Assembly: GCA_949316235.1 (NCBI GenBank)
Contig: OX438749.1
Coordinates: 16,570,414 to 16,634,413, forward strand
DNA length: 64,000 nucleotides
DNA from: Oegoconia quadripuncta
Taxonomy: Eukaryota > Arthropoda > Insecta > Lepidoptera > Autostichidae
Direction of reading: 5' to 3'
Part shown: piece after piece, positions 1-11,190 of the stretch
How the letters are laid out: each line of letters begins with the position of its first letter
How positions within the stretch are numbered: the stretch's first letter is position 1
Made by a program: the position numbers and the translations under genes
The notes under the pieces: model-generated
The model's database searches: none
The model's input: the letters and a program-made list of their open reading frames with translations, nothing else
What the model was told of the DNA's origin: nothing

Positions 1-779
1 GAATTCTTAAACAGAAATGGTAACAATATTACGTTAGTGTTTCTTGGTTTTATCTTTAACGCAAAGTGCGTCGTTTGTATTCTTTTTCTGGGGCAAAAAG
101 GCCACATTTGCAATTCATATTATAATGAAAATATGATTCATATTTTCTTTGAGTGTTTCACTTAAAATGTGTGATGCTATTTTAAAATTTGATAATTTGC
201 TGGCAATTTGGAAAAGAATTCCTTTCCTAATTAATTGCTAATAATGCCTTTTAGGTCCTTGATGCTGTATTGAGTTGTTTATTAAAATGAATTATAATTT
301 CCTTATCGGCATTAATTATGCGACTGAAGACAGGATTGTTGTTTTTTGCGCTCATGTACGTGTATGTATGTGGCATTCTTTATTTCCTCGTATTACTCAA
401 ACGGATGAATGAAGAAGAAAGAAAGAATGTAAACATGGAATGAATGGATTTTAATTAATGAGTTAATGTTTTATCGTGACAGTCTGAGGATAGTTTACGT
501 CTTAAAAAAATAAACCACTGCGGCCGTAAGAGGAACAATTTGTCAAATTGAAAAAAAAAAATAACACTACGATATGGGTGCCATACGAGCTCATCATGAC
601 GATTCTGAAAATGTATATTACAATTAAGATACTAAACAGCAGACATGTGGAGAGCTTCTACATTAGATAGGACTTCCCATCTTTTTCTTTTTTAAATAGG
701 AGTTATTTTTAATATGTATGCTATAGAAATTAAGAAAATTATGATAATGTGTTAGTGGCTATTGGTGAGCGATATGATA

Positions 780-945
780 ATCATGTACAAAAGGTAGCTT
801 ACGCTCGCTGCTTCGCCGACGTGAAATTACTTAACGCGAACTTTGTCAGGATGAAAGTATTCTATGTCCTCCACGTACCTATGTGCTAAATTTCAACAGG
901 ATCGGTTCAGATTTCGCCGTGAAAAGATAACAAATAGTCACTTTT
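780..945. repeat. RTE-like 3' repeat fragment
   Basis: GCTCGCTGCTTCGCC, CTAAATTTCA and TCGGTTCAG.TTTCGCCGTG resemble the 3' ends of lepidopteran RTE-type LINEs. They also resemble the copies at 4905 and 9630 in layout: GC-rich start, AAATTTCA core, CCGTT-like block and AACAAA. Confidence 0.4.
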
Positions 946-3065
946 GCATTTTATTTAAATATGTAAGTGTGGATTATTATTATCCCTGACTTAAGTAAGA
1001 CTGACTCCGCAAAACGAGAAGCAAGCTAAGAGGGAACGGAATGTTTCCCATTTTAGAATACGTTGAAATAGACTACATCTCAAATGTACCTACTTTTACT
1101 GTTCTTGCAGAGGGAGAGAGGAACGCATGAGAGTAAATGATGTTTGTTTTTGTCCCGTGGATGGACACGAGAAATATCATATTGAATATATCTCGTACTA
1201 TTTAGACATTTTCGACTATTCGTTTCAGCGAAGTAATGCAACCTGGCGCGGTCAACGCTTGAATGGGTGACTAGTGTTATTTTCGTACGAGTTTTTCGAA
1301 GAGCACGTTATAAGGTTGATCTCAAGCCGGTTATACAGAGGCAAATTGAAAACACTAACAGTTAGGGCACTAATCCTAATCAACCACCCAAACTTACACA
1401 TTATTATACTAGAGAGCAAAGGGAATGGGTCACATAATAAATTTTGATCCAACTCCCTAAAACATGGTTTTTCAAACTACATTTCGATTTCAACGAAGTT
1501 TTCATTTTCTTGTACCTAGAACACCATCAATTACAATGATGTATGAAAAATTATAATCAGAGCCGTAACTATGGAGGTGGAGGTAAAAGAAAAACACGCA
1601 GCTGTCTGTTCGTAGGATTCGAGCAAATCTATGGACGCGGCACTGTAGGTTCTTGTTTTTCTGTCATAATTATTTAATGAAAATTCTTAATAACATAATT
1701 ATTATTGCTGTGGAAAATGAAAACTTCGTTAAAATCGGTGAACATTTTGCAAATACAAACGGTGCAAATAAACGATTTATCTATCTAAACCCTGTTTTAT
1801 TGAGAATTGTATAAAGGTTTCTTGTGTGATCAGTTTTCTTTGCTTTCAAGTATATTAGTGGGTGGTGAGCATTGTAATATAAAATATGCTTACAAAATTG
1901 GCAATTGCGAGTATGTACTCTGTGATAAAAACGCTTTCAGACTGTTGTAATTAGCTGGTTCAAGGTTCATATGTTAATTTGCGTTTCTCTTTATAATACT
2001 TTACTGAAAAGGGCTACACACGTAATTGTCATTTATGTGACACGCACCATACGAAAATGTGACAGCCAACGTTTGTGACAAAGATTGATGGTGCGCTAAC
2101 CGTGTCTTCATCAAGTTCAACTCTCATTATTTCGGGAGTGCTTCCCCTTAAGCGGGATGCATGTTAACCGCAGTGAAACAGATGCTCGTTCTTTGGCTTA
2201 AGTTGTCAAGCGACTAGATGAACATTCGCAAATCGTTTGTACTTTCAATACAATATCGTTATATTGACAAAAAGTGCGTTTTTAAATACCATTCAGGTCA
2301 TGCAAGATGGGATCACAAAATTGAACATCAACACTTTATAACAACTTTTCAAGTTAGTTTTACTTTAACTACTCATTACTCTTACAACGATCACACGGCG
2401 CATTTCAGAGCATTCGAAGTGAGGGATTTATTAAAAGAAAGAAAGAGATCGTTCATCGTCACAAAAGTGTTTGCGCAAATACTCTTATCATTGGGTGTAT
2501 ACTAATGTAAATCGGTTACATTAGTAACAGTACAGACAGTAGTACATTAGTCAAAAGAATTTGGTTCATCATGATGCTCGCAGAGACTGGCTGCTGCTCA
2601 GAGCTGGTTTCAACCAAACCTTTTTTTGTTCACTTGACTTGTTGGTATTTTAATATGAATGACGGTGCAATGTTCATTACCTATATCAGTATATTATATG
2701 TATACAAAGTCCTAATTTATTAGTCCCGGTCCTCTGATTACGTCATAATAAATTTAAATAAATTTTTCTTTCTTTCTTTCTTCTTTCATAGTGTGACCTA
2801 AAGTAATAAAAATTATTCCAAATAAAAAAACTATTTATATATTTTCGGTGAAAAGTGCCATAGCAGCACTGATATTGTCGACGGTTCGTTTATTTATTAT
2901 TTTTATAAACAAAATTATTTTCTATTTTTTTTTTCTTGGTTTAGGTAATGAAATATACTCAAGCAATATTATACGTGTTTTAAAACTTAAAAGATCTTAA
3001 ACTTATATCCTGTCTAACTAAATACTACATATACGATCATATCAATCAATATTTCTTAGTGCATA

Positions 3066-4032
3066 TACCGGATGGTTTTTTTACCGTAAGGAAAACAATA
3101 TGGCATATTAGGTTAAGTGAGATAGAAGTTATTGGCATGGGTAGTTTAATTTTTATTTTCGAAACCATCATAGAATGTACCGTTAATGGTGTTATTTGAC
3201 GGTCGCGTTTGTAGCCTATTCCACATAATTACATCATTAAATTAAATAAATAAATAAAATGTGGTGACTGCGTCACACAATATTGTATAATTGATAAGTG
3301 TTATATATAGTATAAGAAACTAGTTATAGGATTAAGTGCTTAGATATAACGTAGTATATTGTAATTTACTTTATCTAGTACATAGCATACCTACTTTAAT
3401 TAGTTTAAGGGAATTCTTTTCCTACACTATTAATTTTTATGATTTCATTGGGGAGACACCAAATGTTTGTGTAATATTAATTTTATGATTTTATTGGGGA
3501 GGCACCAAATGTTTGTATAATGGCTGATTTTGCTACAACCATTTTTGTGTGCCGACAAGTTTGTCTTTATGGTTATTATCCTTCCGGAGCCCAGCTTTGT
3601 CGGGCGAGACTATTCTCACGCCTTCAGCGTGGGCAATCCCAGATGGTAGAGTTTGGTGTTTTTGAGAAAGCATTCTCCTCTACACAGTAACTCTACGTCT
3701 GCCGCCGGTACAACACGTTTTCCTTTTCCGTCTGAGCTTAGCTCCGGAAGCAATATCATCTTAGTGTTAACTTTATGGAGTCAGATGTAATAGCATCATA
3801 ATAAATATAATTACGCACACATCACCAACCACCCCACAAAAACTTGGAGAAAATATGAGTTCCAAATAAATTTTGAATGATAGGAACCCTACAAATCACG
3901 CCAGTCGCATATCAATCTCGAGCCGCAACAAGCATTGTTGAAAAAAAAAACTAAATATGCCAATACCTTCTATTTCACTTACCTAATTTGCCCTATTTTT
4001 TTCCTTACGGTAAAACTAATACCGTATATAGC
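3066..4032. repeat. Short-repeat family D: inverted pair
   Basis: 3066-3172 (+) runs from CCGGATGGTTTTTTTACCGT to CGAAACCATCAT. 3887-4032 (-) runs from CGCCAGTCGCATATCAATCT to TTTCCTTACGGTAAAACTAA. Arms share TTATTGGCAT and TTAGGTTAAGTGA-like blocks in opposite orientation. About 0.7 kb of unrelated DNA lies between. Confidence 0.55.
3431..3523. repeat. Two-copy tandem repeat, unit 46-47 bp
   Basis: Units 3431-3477 and 3478-3523 share CATTGGGGAGACACCAAATG / TATTGGGGAGGCACCAAATG and their T-rich starts. Confidence 0.8.
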
Positions 4033-4904
4033 CCATTGAAGAACCTAAGAGCATCAAAAACAAACAAAATACTTTTAAAACCGCTGCCGCTTATGACTCC
4101 TGTCAAAACCATACCGTTTGCCACGTGCGGCCGATTACGCCTCTCGTCGAGTTTGAAATACGACCGCGCCTATAAATAGACGACATCCTCTTAATGACCC
4201 GTTGTTTAAGTGACTGGCTCTTGAGGCTTATCCCCCTTAACCGAACAGTCGGCTGTTGTAAACATTTTTATCCTGGAGATTTTATTATCAACCATATGGA
4301 GGAGTGTGTGGCCCGATAGCACGTGATGGATAACGTTGGTAGTAAACGTTGTAGCGTAAACAGTATGCCGAGATTTAAGCGGCATTAGTAGGATGTTTAC
4401 AATAGATTTTTATTGGAATAATCTACACGTGATATAAAGTTTATCGGTGTATGTGGTTTAATAATAATGGTTATTACTATCTCTCTATCTTAATAAAATA
4501 GACAAGCATGTATGAATAATTTTTTGAAAGGATACAGTTTTATTTTTATATTCGAAGACTGTTGTGTTTCATTGAAATTAAAATTCACCTTCTTGTTTCG
4601 TCTATGTGAGAAAGATTGAAGCGTTTTCATTTTTAATAAGTAATTATTTTATTTAGCTTTACCTAGGCTGGGACTCAAAATAATTTGATGTATCTAAATG
4701 ACGGAAATTTTCATTGTGATTTAAAAATCAATCATTTGTTTATTTAAATAATAGTAATAATAAAAATACAAAAGCTAGTAATTAATAAAATAACAAATGT
4801 GTATGTGTGTGTTACTTTACAAACTTGGTAATGAATGGGAGATAGGAGATACAAACTAAGTGCCAAATACCCATCTTTGTTGTACACGTCTTTACTTTAT
4901 TATT

Positions 4905-5135
4905 TACTAGCTTTTCGCCCGCGGCTTTGCCTGCGTGGAATAACTTTATCGGATAAATTTGTATGTCCAGCGGGAACTACTCACTTCATTGGGATAAAAA
5001 ATATTTCGTCTTTATACAAGGTATGTTTCTACCTATATACCAAATTTCATCCAAATCCATTCATCCGTTTCGCTGTGATTGAGCAACAAACAAACAAACA
5101 TCCAAACTTTTGCATTTACAATATTAGATAGATAC
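4905..5135 (+). mobile_element. RTE-type LINE 3' end, 5'-truncated
   Basis: It starts ACTAGCTTTTCGCCCGCGGC and has a CCAAATTTCATCCAAATCC core, then CCGTTTCGCTGTGATTGAGC and an AACAAACAAACATCC run, and ends ATTTACAATATTAGATAG. This is the layout of RTE 3' UTRs widespread in Lepidoptera. Related copies lie at 9630-9865 and 60695-61085 (minus). Confidence 0.6.
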
Positions 5136-6255
5136 GGGAGGCAAGATACCCGAAATAAGTATTTTATCAGTGTTTTGGAGCACCTGTGTGTTTATCCAGA
5201 CGGTGCTCGACGGAAATAGGTACCTATCTACAAATAAATAATCATGTTTTAAAATTGTAGATATTATACTATAAAGGATAAATGAGCCTGAAAGTACAGT
5301 ATGCGGAGTATATACATATTTGTGTAAAAATACGTGTGCTTGTGAGTACCTGCTATATCCAGAGACAATAATATTTGTATATATTTTTTAAAATTTGAAC
5401 CATAAATATTAGCTCACTTCTAAAATAATAGCTTAGTCTCAACTTAGTTTAAGTGTTTAAACTTAAACTTTAGATTGCAATTTCGCGTAGCTCTGCTAAA
5501 TAGTCAACAATTTGTGACTAATGGGCTAAAGTCTGCTTTGGAGAAACGTCTCTCGGTATTCGAGACAAGCTAGCGACAGACGTTTTGAATATTTCATTAT
5601 TAAGGATAATTTATAAATGCATGAATGGTGTCTTAACGTTTTACTTTATGGAAAATGTTTCTATTTGGGAGTAAATTGAAATTGATCAATTATCGAACAG
5701 TCGTCTGCATTGAGCAACAGCGTTGAAGAGGGACGACTGTTGATTGAATTGACAAGTTTCTTATTAAATTATTCTATTTCTGTTACGCCAATACTTCCAA
5801 TACGGTTCTACTGTCTAGTGGACTCTGTCACCCACCGACTAAGTCACTATTTTTAGATTATATACCAGGTTATTTACAAATCACTGCAAACCTATTAATA
5901 CGGAATTCCTATCACTAAAACCGATAAATTTTAGAATTCTACATCTTCTGTCAGCTGTTCCATAGCATAAAAAATACAACGCCCCGTATACAAAATGTGT
6001 GTAACATTATAAGAAATTCTAATTTTACAAAATTATTAATGATACGAATTTTCTTAATAAAACATTTTGCGTGGTTGACAATTAACCCTGTATATTTGTT
6101 GATTTTACCGCACTTTATACCTTTAGAGCGTTACTTGCAAGTCATTACGATAATAACGCATCTCTTCCACTTATGTACACGGGTAGTTCTTGTAATTGAG
6201 GGAGTTACGCATATCAGAGGCAGCAGCATTGAGGTTTAACAGCAGTAATCATAAG

Positions 6256-6330
6256 CGTCGGTGCCTCAGCGGTTAAGACGCGGTCTACCAATTTATGAGG
6301 TCCGGGTTCGATTCCCTGGCAGCTACCTCA
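6256..6330 (+). mobile_element. SINE B head fragment
   Basis: GCGTCGGTGCCTCAGCGGTT and B box GGTTCGATTCCC. The body is missing and a LINE fragment follows directly. A weaker relic head is near 6718-6785. Confidence 0.6.
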
Positions 6331-6333
6331 CCT

Positions 6334-6460
6334 CATATGCTAAGTGACGATACAGTAGTAGTATGTAGATGGAGTACTTGATCTCATTAGTTGCCTATTC
6401 ACCCTGCTCCTAAAGATCTCAAAATTGTAGTACCTATTCAGGAATTACTGACGCTGACTG
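6334..6460 (-). mobile_element. LINE ORF2 C-terminal fragment (same lineage as 28228-28651)
   Basis: GCCTATTCACCCTGCTCC, AAAGATCTCAAAATTGTAG and CTGACGCTGAC align with GCCTATTCACTCTGCTCT, GAAGATCCCAAGGTTGTAG and CTGACGCCGG at 28328-28395. Confidence 0.45.
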
Positions 6461-6869
6461 AATGCTGTAGGTTATATTTTTGCAATTGTTTAGAGTATTT
6501 TGTATGACCACTACAATGAAAACGTTTTTCTTATAGAAATGAGACTGACTCAAGAAAAAATAAGTAGATGTTCCTATAAAATGAATAACAAGGCCAACAA
6601 TAACCCGCTCGTCCTAGAAACATTTCTCATTTTTAATGCGAGTCAATTAAATGGATTTATTGCTTTCTCTATAGTAAATTAAAACAAACTAATTGTAAGT
6701 ACCACCATAAATTTAGGGCCGCTGTGGTTGAGTGCGGTCTCAACATCAGAAGCCACGTAAATGTTCCGAGTTTAATTCGGTAGTTATTTTGAAATTAATT
6801 TATTCATATTCTAGTAGGTTATTGATCTTTACGATTTTCCCTATCGATTACACTCTGACGTATGATTGG

Positions 6870-7100
6870 TTGGCTGGTTATAAAGTCTCCTCCATAGATT
6901 TCCAGAGTCACCGATTGGACGCGAATTGCATCCAGAGACTTTTCGCGATCTTGTCGTTCACCACGTGGGTAGACATCCTACAGTATTCTGGTGCAAGGTC
7001 ATCGCTCTAGAACTTTTATATCCTATGCCTAAGTCGTAAGCGCTTTGTACCTTACCCACTGCCACATCAACTTACCAATCCGCTGGGCTATGTCCTTTTG
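6870..7100 (-). mobile_element. LINE 3' fragment of the endonuclease/RT type
   Basis: CATAGATTTCCAGAGTCACC, ATTGCATCCAGAGACTTT, ACCACGTGGGTAGACATCC and CCACTGCCACATCAACTTAC form the reverse complement of the RTE-like tail seen at 51620-51830 and 54540-54650 (CTCTGGAAATCTATGG). Confidence 0.45.
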
Positions 7101-7141
7101 TAGTGGTACGCGGTACGTTGGAGTATTCGAGTAAAACACAC

Positions 7142-7315
7142 CTTTTATGTTTATTTCCTACAACCTACAATCCTACAACCTTGGGATCTTTAAGAGCAGA
7201 GGGAATAGGCATTTACAGGGATCGCGTGCTTCATCTTCGACCACATCGTCACTTTCCATCAGGTGAGATAGTGGTCAAACTCGAATCTAGTGAATCATAA
7301 AAATCTATGTCTTGT
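7142..7315 (+). mobile_element. LINE ORF2 C-terminus and 3' UTR fragment
   Basis: The + strand reads YNLGIFK.R.NRHLQGSRAS, matching YNLGIFKSRVNRHLLRSRAS of 28228-28651. It is followed by the shared 3' UTR TTTCCATCAGGTGAGATAGT. Confidence 0.6.
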
Positions 7316-8694
7316 ATGTATTTGACTTTTATGTGTACTTGTGTGCAATAAATTATAAATAAAATAAAATAAAAAATTTGGTGAATATAATTTAGTACCT
7401 TTAATAGGTCTTAGAACTAAATTTATACAGACTATGTTAGCGCTGGAAGGTCTTTTATGTAACAAAAATACATTAAATTCGAATTATTATAACATCGAGC
7501 AACTGCGTGACAGGAAAACCAGTGAAGGTGTATGTATGTGTATATATATATATAATCGTTAGTAAGTCGTTTAAAAACAATATTTATCGAAGAAGAAGCT
7601 AATGATACAATAGTAATTAAAATATTTTTAGCAGCACATTACACTTTTTCTTCTACAGATTTTTTCATTTCTGTTTCGATCTAGTATAGTGAAACATTGA
7701 GCATCGTCCTCTTCATAGCTCATTGGATATCTACGACTGGCTGCAGGTGCGCTCTTTGGAAGTGTATTTTCTATGCAATCTTGTTATAAAATGACGTCTG
7801 TTAAATGATACGTCCATTTTGGAAATAGACCTTTGCCAAGTTTAGATTGTAGTCAAACGCGAAATCAGTTTTTAATAAAAAAAAAAGTTTATTTTTTAAT
7901 ATTGAAAGTTTTCCTTAAGGCCCATAGCCAGAGACCACTTTCTAGTACCATTTTTTTTCGAACCACTGATACATTTTAGACCAGAAGCATTTCGCAGTTT
8001 TACGTAAATATACCCCATGGGTATTTTCCTGGTAAAAACTGTCCATCAACCTGTTAGAGATAGATACATCCTTATGGGTTTATCTTAGGTACCGATCGAA
8101 TTAACGATCTCGTTATCTTTTTTCAAATAAATGAAATATTACAATATATTCACTTAGCCGTACCTTTCAATAAGATGGTGTTGGATATAATGCTTAAAAT
8201 GTTTATTAGAATTTAAGTATATTTAGAATTCATGACAAAAAAACTAGGTGGTGCATACAGTTAAACATGTCTAATTTCTCTACAGTAGAGGAGTAGCACC
8301 TCAGCATATCTCAAAACATAAATATGGCAGTAAGGGCATGTCAAGCATCGCTTCGATACAGTCACAAATGCTCATCAAGTGTAGATACATAGCACCGAGA
8401 CTCCTTTACAAACGTAGCGCAGAGTACTAATCAGAGTGTACACTATAGTCACTGCAACAGACACTGTTTTAGAAGTGGCAACCCTACTACTCAACAAATC
8501 TCCCTTTGCAAACAGAGGCGAGCGAGACGTGAACTATGGCAACACTGGGATGCTTGTCTTTGCTTATTGATCATGTATCACGTTCACTACATCTAATATG
8601 TGTGCCAACACCGTTATTTTTTTTCTAATCGTTATTATCAATCCACATCTGAACGCCTTCGTGGCTTAATGTAATCAACATAAGGGATGCCACA

Positions 8695-8880
8695 TTTTCT
8701 ATTCCCAGCGGGATACATATTTAGTTGTTGGTTTGGTTAGTGGTACGGTCTTATTTAAGACTTATTTTGGTTCTCTGAGATAAGATAACCAGTCCCCCAA
8801 ATAAGATAGGAGTTCCGGGTGATCGTGCTTCTATCTTCAGCTTTATTTTCACTTAACAACTGGTGTTAATGTCAACCGCT
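8695..8880 (+). mobile_element. SINE C, degenerate copy
   Basis: CCCAGCGGGATACATATTTA, GGTTTGGTTAGTGGTACGG, GAGATAAGATAACCAGTCCC and TTCCGGGTGATCGTGCTTC follow the order of the 56209-56488 copy. The head is mostly lost. Confidence 0.6.
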
Positions 8881-8887
8881 AACAAAA

Positions 8888-9197
8888 TGTTTTTTTTAGG
8901 CACGACGGGTTCGTATATACTTGACCTCAAACACACCTGATGTTAAGTGAAGATGAGGTCGAAGGTGGAAGCGTACTGACCCGGAAACCCCAACACATTT
9001 GAGGGACTGCCTATCTTATCTTTGACAACCGTAACACAACAATGCTATTAACATTGCTGTTTGGCGACCGATTTAGATAAGATGGTGGTAGCTACCCAAG
9101 CGGACATTTAAAATGCCCTACCACCAACCAAACCGAGTACTTAAACATGTACCTCGCTGGGGATCGAACCCGTGACCTCCGAATCGTAAACTCAATA
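8888..9197 (-). mobile_element. SINE C, nearly full-length copy
   Basis: Minus strand: head ATTGAGTTTACGATTCGGAG, B box GGTTCGATCCCCAGC, body TTTGGTTGGTGGTAGGGCAT, tail CATCAGGTGTGTTTGAGGTC with an A-rich 3' end (T run at 8889). It ends about 180 bp before exon 1. Confidence 0.82.
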
Positions 9198-9377
9198 GAA
9201 ATAAAAAAATTTCATCACTTTAAAATTCACTTAAAGGGGTATGTCTCTATGTAAACCATCATAGAACTGGCTAGTCTAAAACTGGGCAAAGTTCCGATAT
9301 ATTAAAAAAAAAATAATTATATTCTAGTGAACTGATTTTTTATTTTGTTTGTTAACAACCAATCTCTTTGTCAACAG

Positions 9378-9595
9378 AACTCCTTCTTGGCACGCTTCGA
9401 ACACACCAGAAAGCCGCCTGTGACGAAGAAATGGTTACTCTCATCTGTCCACGAGGCACCACCATTAGCATTCAAGTGGCCCAATATGGAGCGTCAGCTA
9501 CCCACGGATCCTGCGCTTCAGAGCTTGCGGAATACCAGCCAGTTGCTGTAGAAGTGGTTGGTGATACCTCGTGTACTTGGCCAAGTGCCTTGCAG
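9378..9595 (+). CDS. eva-1: EVA1C-like exon 1: N-terminal two thirds of SUEL/Gal_Lectin domain 1
   Basis: The exon begins after CTTTGTCAACAG and ends at GCCTTGCAG before GTTAGATG. It takes two bases to finish a codon begun upstream and ends in phase 0. It encodes LLLGTLRTHQKAACDEE, then VTLICPRGTTISIQVAQYG, then a segment ending TSCTWPSALQ. It carries four of the eight SUEL cysteines, in the contexts ACDE, LICPRG, GSCAS and TSCTW. The YGR motif of rhamnose-binding lectins reads YGA here. An open frame continues upstream through a TTG and does not represent the true start: the splice acceptor and the missing signal peptide place the start on an unseen upstream exon. An RTE-like repeat begins about 35 bp past the donor. 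The acceptor is the least certain boundary, because no preceding exon was found to test it. Confidence 0.82.
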
Positions 9596-9629
9596 GTTAG
9601 ATGAATTTTGCCATACTGATATATCTAAC

Positions 9630-9865
9630 TAATATTATAGATGCGAAAGTTTGTTTATTTATTGCTCAATCACGGCTAAACTGATGAACAGATTTCGATG
9701 AAATTTGGTTCATAGGTTGAACATACCCTGGATTAAAACATTACTTTTATATTATTATAGATCAGCAACATTACAAACAGGAAATATTTTACCGCGATAA
9801 ATTGAGTAGTTCCTGTAAAAAGTTATTCCGCGCAGGCGAAGCCGTGGGCGAAAAGCTAGTAATAA
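9630..9865 (-). mobile_element. RTE-type LINE 3' end in the first intron, close to the exon 1 donor
   Basis: Read on the minus strand it runs ACTAGCTTTTCGCCCACGGC to CTATAATATTAG, the same layout as 4905-5135. It contains a TATAATATTAGATC-like junction, suggesting a small internal insertion near 9755. It lies only about 35 bp from the 5' splice site of exon 1. Confidence 0.6.
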
Positions 9866-10215
9866 ACAAAGAGGTAATAAACATTTAAAAACTCTTGAAC
9901 TTAAGTGGGGTGGTCAAGCAATGAGAATTTGGAACGTAGGTATTTGTAGAGATGATAGCTGTCTTGACTGAGCCCGACGCGCACCTCACAGCGTAAAGCT
10001 CTGTGTGCAGGAAACATTGATTTCAGATCACGATATAAAATGTATCCTGATCTAAAAATCTCATTACTATACGGGGGAAATATGTGTAAATAATTGGAGT
10101 TTATTGTTTGTATTTTGAAATCCTCCTCTATTACCATAACGTTAACTTATCTGTATATTTATAGAAATTATATTGCACCCATGCGTAGCCGGACCTGGTC
10201 CCTAGTAAAAGGTAT

Positions 10216-10362
10216 GGCTCATCTTGGCATGGCCGCCATCACCAACTGGAAATCTTAGATGATTGCTCAATAATTTGTCGAAATTTGTCACAAAATATCA
10301 GAAATTGTGGGTCAGCCATTTAGAAAATATAGGCATGTATTGGTGGCCATGCCAAAATGAGC
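10216..10362. repeat. Foldback (MITE-like) element
   Basis: GGCTCATCTTGGCATGGCCG at 10216 is inverted as TGGTGGCCATGCCAAAATGA at 10341. The same arm recurs at 11211-11232. About 147 bp with no coding capacity. Transposon class unknown. Confidence 0.5.
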
Positions 10363-11131
10363 GCTCATCTCATCACGCCTACCTCGTATCTTCCAAACTG
10401 CAGCATCTAGCAAAGATTTGATAACACCAATAATTGTCGAAACAAGTCACAAAAAAGCAGACTGACATTATTATTATTATTATCATTAGAGGATTAGCAG
10501 TGCACAGTATGGGTACTCTTTTTCTGTCTGCCGCAGCGCTTTCATTCTAACGGGTGATTGTGATTTTTGGCCCACAAGTCATCTGACATGCGACAAACAT
10601 GGCCACCTCAGTCCCACTTTAGATTGGCGGCTGTTGTGGCTACATCAGCAACTATATAGGGTCTTGGTGCGCAGTGGACGGGGTAGGTAAGTTTTACGTT
10701 CAATATACTGAGCTCCATGGCTCGTTGGCAAACCTTGAAGTTAGACTTAGACTAGAAGTAAGACCAAGTCCGAACGCCACAGGTGAGGATCGGGAGAATA
10801 CACATGTCAACGAGTTTGCGTTTTGGTGATAGTGAAAGGTCGTTTATGTGTTCCTTCATGGACAAAAAGCTCCTCCAGGCAATTTCAATGCGTCTCGCTA
10901 TGTCTTTATCTTGTCGTGCCTGACTATTTGGCCCAGGTAAATGTACTCATGAACATATTCTATTCTATGTCAATTTTGCTTTTACTGTTGTTTGTCATAA
11001 TACATTCATATTCACATCGCTTAAAAGATATAGGGTGTATTGGTGGCCGTACCAAGATGAGCGCTCATTCTGGCATGGCCACCTCAATATCTCCAAAATC
11101 ACAGATCCTAGCGAAGATCTGATTACACCAT
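10327..11131. repeat. Pair of 105 bp direct repeats around a LINE fragment
   Basis: 10327-10431 and 11027-11131 share TATAGG..TGTATTGGTGGCC, AATGAGCGCTCAT or GATGAGCGCTCAT, and CT.GC.AAGAT.TGAT.ACACCA. Each has a palindromic core around AGCGCT. About 595 bp, including a degenerate RT fragment, lie between them. Confidence 0.5.
10500..10985 (-). mobile_element. Degenerate LINE reverse-transcriptase fragment
   Basis: Minus-strand translation gives EYIYLGQIVRHDKDIARRIE, IAWRSFLSMKEHI, MCILPILTCGVRTWS and CQRAMELSILNVKL, then LKWDWGGHVCRMSDDLWAK. This is the YLG to YG.ETW to A.ERAM..... to W.GH..R order of endonuclease/RT-type LINEs. Several stops are present. Confidence 0.65.
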
Positions 11132-11140
11132 CTACATTTA

Positions 11141-11190
11141 ACATCAGGTGTGATTGAGGTCAAGAGCAAACCCGTTGTGCATAAAAAAAA
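11141..11190 (+). mobile_element. SINE C 3' tail fragment
   Basis: ACATCAGGTGTGATTGAGGT to CCCGTTGTGCATAAAAAAAA. Similar short tails lie at 19175-19227 (-) and 40485-40545 (-). Confidence 0.6.

Larger units (their letters stand above)
1..9377. other. Upstream flank or 5' intron of the eva-1-like gene; no exon recognised
   Basis: This stretch is either intron 5' of the first recognised exon or promoter-proximal DNA. No signal-peptide-like exon with good splice sites was found by eye. The open frame at 2218-2505 has neither domain nor splice logic. Repeats listed separately lie at 780-945, 3066-4032, 4905-5135, 6256-7315 and 8695-9198. In 1-780, 945-3060, 5140-6250 and 7320-8690 I see only AT-rich sequence and short T runs, including TTTC repeats near 2767. 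Confidence 0.5.

Noticed and set aside
2218..2505. 95-codon open frame as a possible signal-peptide or upstream exon
   Set aside because: No hydrophobic signal sequence, no convincing splice donor at its end and no recognisable domain.
3431..3523. CRISPR-like repeat
   Set aside because: Only two adjacent units without spacers in a eukaryotic intron.
9345..9551. Open frame overlapping exon 1 in another frame
   Set aside because: It is a shadow. The overlapping frame contains the SUEL cysteines and splices in phase with exon 2.
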